Shown here piece by piece: positions 11,654 through 13,788 of a stretch of 13,788 bases of DNA. The stretch spans positions 1 through 13,788 of the forward strand of contig DLKK01000019.1 of assembly GCA_002478955.1 (NCBI GenBank), read 5' to 3'. The position numbers and the translations under genes were made by a program. Under the pieces are notes generated by a model. It did no database searches and had not been told where the DNA came from. It was given only the letters and a program-made list of their open reading frames with translations. Position 1 is the stretch's first letter, and every line of letters begins with the position of its first letter. The DNA is from Treponema sp. UBA7590 (GTDB lineage Bacteria; Spirochaetota; Spirochaetia; Treponematales; Treponemataceae).

Positions 11654-12871
11654 ATGGCATTGAACGTAATTGTCGGGCAGTCTGGTGGTCCTACCTGTGT
11701 AATAAATTCAAGTTTGGCTGGAGTTTTTAAGGCTTCAAAAAATCTTGGCGTAAAAAAAGTGTACGGAATGCTGCACGGAATCAAGGGGCTTCTGAATGAC
11801 GAGTACATCGAGCTTGACGAAAAGCTTAAAAGCAACATAGATATTGATTTGTTGAAAAGAACTCCAGCATCGTTCTTAGGTTCATGCCGTTTCAAGTTGC
11901 CGGAAATTGAGCAGGACGAGGGAATATATAAAAAAATTTTTGCAAAGCTGGAATCCCTTTCCATCGGATATTTTTTCTATATTGGCGGAAACGATTCAAT
12001 GGACACAATAAAAAAGCTCAGCGACTATGCGGCAAAATCCGGAAGCAAAATCTGTTTTGTCGGCGTTCCAAAGACAATCGACAATGACCTTGCCATGACG
12101 GATCACACTCCAGGCTTTGGAAGCGCGGCAAAATATATCGCCACAACCCTAAAGGAACTTGTGTGCGACTGCCGTATCTACGACTGCGAGGCTGTCACAA
12201 TCGTTGAGATTATGGGAAGAAATGCCGGATGGCTTGCGGCAAGTGCGGCTCTTGTGCGCGGAGAGGACTGCGAGGGCGTTGATATGATTTTTCTTCCGGA
12301 AAAAGTCTTTGATGTTGATTTTTTTATGAAACGCGTAAAAGAAATAGTTCAGAAGAAAAAGTATTGCGTTGTTGCCCTTAGCGAAGGCGTTCGCCTTGCG
12401 GACGGAAGATTTGTCTGCGAGCTTGCGAGCGAGCAGGCGGTGGTGGATGCGTTCGGTCACAAAATGATGAGCGGAAGCGCAAAATATCTTGAGACATTGA
12501 TAAAAAACACAATGCACATAAAGGCGCGGGCGATTGAAATTTCAACATTGCAGAGATGTGCAAGCCATTTTGCAAGCCTTACAGACATTGAGGAAGCGTT
12601 CAACTGCGGAGAAACTGCTGTTCATGCCGCAATCACCAAGAATGAGACTGGAAAAGTTGTCTGCATGCTGCGCGAGTCAGAAGTTCCATATAAAATTTCC
12701 TATGAGACTGCGGATGTCCATAAAATCGCAAATGTGGAGAAAAAAGTTCCTCTTGAATGGATTACAGATGACTACATTGCGGACGAGGCTGTTCACTATA
12801 TCCGTCCGCTTATCCAGGGCGAGCTGAATCCTATAATGAACGATGGACTTCCGCGTCAAATAAGGTTGTAA
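11654..12871 (+). CDS. pfp: diphosphate--fructose-6-phosphate 1-phosphotransferase (PPi-type phosphofructokinase, 405 aa)
   Basis: The enzyme phosphorylates fructose 6-phosphate to fructose 1,6-bisphosphate in glycolysis, using pyrophosphate instead of ATP, in the cytoplasm. Visible motifs: GQSGGPTCVINSSLAG (8-23, phosphate-binding start), YIGGNDSMDT (109-118), VGVPKTIDND (136-145, with the catalytic Asp), TPGFGSAAKY (152-161), EIMGRNAGWLAA (185-196) and ALSEG near 242. Asp114, where ATP enzymes have Gly (GGDG), and Lys140 in PKTIDND (Gly in the ATP type) are the accepted signs of PPi use. The length suits the short PFP clade found in spirochaetes and clostridia. AGGGG lies 6 nt before the ATG. 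The stop codon is part of the -35 predicted for the helicase gene 30 bp downstream. Confidence 0.92.
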   Translation: MALNVIVGQSGGPTCVINSSLAGVFKASKNLGVKKVYGMLHGIKGLLNDEYIELDEKLKSNIDIDLLKRTPASFLGSCRFKLPEIEQDEGIYKKIFAKLESLSIGYFFYIGGNDSMDTIKKLSDYAAKSGSKICFVGVPKTIDNDLAMTDHTPGFGSAAKYIATTLKELVCDCRIYDCEAVTIVEIMGRNAGWLAASAALVRGEDCEGVDMIFLPEKVFDVDFFMKRVKEIVQKKKYCVVALSEGVRLADGRFVCELASEQAVVDAFGHKMMSGSAKYLETLIKNTMHIKARAIEISTLQRCASHFASLTDIEEAFNCGETAVHAAITKNETGKVVCMLRESEVPYKISYETADVHKIANVEKKVPLEWITDDYIADEAVHYIRPLIQGELNPIMNDGLPRQIRL

Positions 12872-12894
12872 CTATAGATAAAAAAGTTTATATT
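12866..12894 (+). promoter_or_regulatory. predicted promoter for the DEAD-box helicase, leaderless geometry
   Basis: TTGTAA (12866-12871, including the pfp stop codon), exactly 17 bp, TATATT (12889-12894), then 7 nt to the ATG at 12902. No Shine-Dalgarno precedes the start. Confidence 0.55.
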
Positions 12895-12901
12895 TAGTTT
12901 T

Positions 12902-13788
12902 ATGAATTTTACTGAATTTAATTTAAATGATGATTTGTTAAAAGGATTACAAGCCGCTGGCTATGAAACTTGCACTCCTGTCCAGGAACAAGTTTTAAAG
13001 ATGTCGCAGGACGGTTCCGACCTTTATGTACAGTCGCAGACAGGAACTGGAAAAACTGCAGCTTACCTTGTTGCTATAATACAAGAAATGCTTTCAAAAG
13101 AGGAAAACAAAGGAAAGAAAGCTTTGATTATGGTTCCAACCAGGGAACTTGCTGTTCAGGTTGAGGAAGAGGCAAAGACTTTGTGCAGTGCTTCAGGACT
13201 AAAAACTGTAAGCGTTTATGGCGGTGTTGGCTACGAAAAACAGATTTCTGCGATAAAGCGCGGTGCTGATATTATCATCGGAACTCCAGGACGTCTTATT
13301 GATCTTTGCGAAGGTGGAAATCTAAGCCTTGCTGATGCGGCATTTGTTGTATGTGATGAAGCTGACCGTATGTTTGACATGGGATTTTATCCTGATTTGC
13401 GCAAAATTCTTAAGCTTGTTCCAAAAAGCGAGGAACGGCAGACAATGCTTTTCAGCGCGACATTGAATACTTATGTAAAAAACCTTGCATGGGAATACAC
13501 ACGCGATCCTAAGGAAATTGAAATCGCCGCTGAAAATATCACTGTAACAGAGATTGACCAGGAGCTTTTCCATGTTTCCAGCGATGAAAAAATGAAGCTT
13601 CTGATTGGAACGCTGAAAAACGAGAATCCTTCAAGTGTTATTATTTTCTGCAATACAAAGCGAAGCTGTGAGGTTGTGGCTAAACGCCTTGAAATGAACG
13701 ACATAAAGGCTGGATTCATTATCGGGGATTTGCCTCAGTACAAACGTCTAAAAATTCTAAAGGATTTCAAGGAAGGTGAATTAAAAGT
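12902..13788 (+). CDS. DEAD-box ATP-dependent RNA helicase, N-terminal 295 residues (runs off right edge)
   Basis: An ATP-driven RNA unwinding enzyme, probably for mRNA decay or ribosome assembly. Motifs in order: FTEFNLNDDLL with CTPVQEQ (Q motif, 3-30), SQTGTGKT (Walker A, 45-52), PTRELAVQ (Ia, 79-86), GG (107-108), TPGRLID (Ib, 128-134), DEAD (152-155) followed by RMFDMGF, and SAT (III, 185-187). The second RecA domain begins near 205, with IIFCNTKRSCEVV visible before the sequence ends. The DEADRMFDMGF context is close to RhlB, but without the C-terminus I do not assign a symbol. The ATG at 12902 is chosen because it gives the canonical N-terminus and lies 7 nt after a -10 hexamer. It is in the same orientation as pfp, 30 bp away, probably with its own promoter. 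Confidence 0.93.
   Translation, partial: MNFTEFNLNDDLLKGLQAAGYETCTPVQEQVLKMSQDGSDLYVQSQTGTGKTAAYLVAIIQEMLSKEENKGKKALIMVPTRELAVQVEEEAKTLCSASGLKTVSVYGGVGYEKQISAIKRGADIIIGTPGRLIDLCEGGNLSLADAAFVVCDEADRMFDMGFYPDLRKILKLVPKSEERQTMLFSATLNTYVKNLAWEYTRDPKEIEIAAENITVTEIDQELFHVSSDEKMKLLIGTLKNENPSSVIIFCNTKRSCEVVAKRLEMNDIKAGFIIGDLPQYKRLKILKDFKEGELK

Overview
The window looks like chromosomal DNA from a spirochaete, most likely a gut or rumen Treponema. This is inferred from family content rather than from a marker gene: a PPi-type phosphofructokinase, spirochaete-style lipoproteins with relaxed lipoboxes, a BspA-like leucine-rich tail on a large surface lipoprotein, a SUMF1-type lipoprotein, a stand-alone RlmK-type rRNA methyltransferase and an HU-like/DUF4469 protein. 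There is no rRNA, tRNA, CRISPR array, integrase or transposase.

Layout. 1-540 (minus): 5' part of an HU-like/DUF4469 DNA-binding protein that runs off the left edge. 716-1144 and 1523-1807 (both minus): two small XRE-type regulators, separated by about 380 bp that hold a promoter/operator and an array of 24-bp tandem repeats. 2054-3552 (plus): a very AT-rich, tightly overlapping operon with a bacterial-PH-like protein, a two-helix membrane protein, and a pair of overlapping ORFs joined at a perfect A AAA AAG slippery heptamer. This pair is either a programmed -1 frameshift or one gene broken by a frameshift. 3612-5383 (plus): a SUMF1/FGE-like lipoprotein and an Ogt-type DNA-alkyl methyltransferase. 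9426-5397 (minus): a 1232-residue beta-helix/LRR lipoprotein followed by a small Dabb protein. 9455-10159 (plus): an outer-membrane beta-barrel-like protein. 11461-10373 (minus): RlmK-type 23S rRNA methyltransferase. 11654-12871 (plus): PPi-type phosphofructokinase. 12902 to the right edge (plus): DEAD-box RNA helicase, truncated by the window.

The most striking non-coding signal is a recurring promoter geometry. Six genes with no recognisable Shine-Dalgarno have a sigma70-like -10 hexamer ending only 6-7 nt before the ATG, most with a 16-17 bp spaced -35. This predicts leaderless mRNAs. Genes inside operons (ogt, Dabb), and several first genes, have ordinary Shine-Dalgarno sites instead. In the 28-bp gap between the start codons of the beta-helix lipoprotein and the beta-barrel protein, two such promoters interlock so that each start codon overlaps the other gene's -35.

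The best candidate for something undescribed is the 1.2-3.55 kb block: two XRE regulators, the tandem repeat array and the AT-rich PH/membrane operon with the slippery site. Its function cannot be read from sequence alone. Other structured non-coding elements lie at both ends of the rlmK-type gene (about 10214-10343 and 11512-11647). All functional statements are by family recognition from memory; no database search was run.
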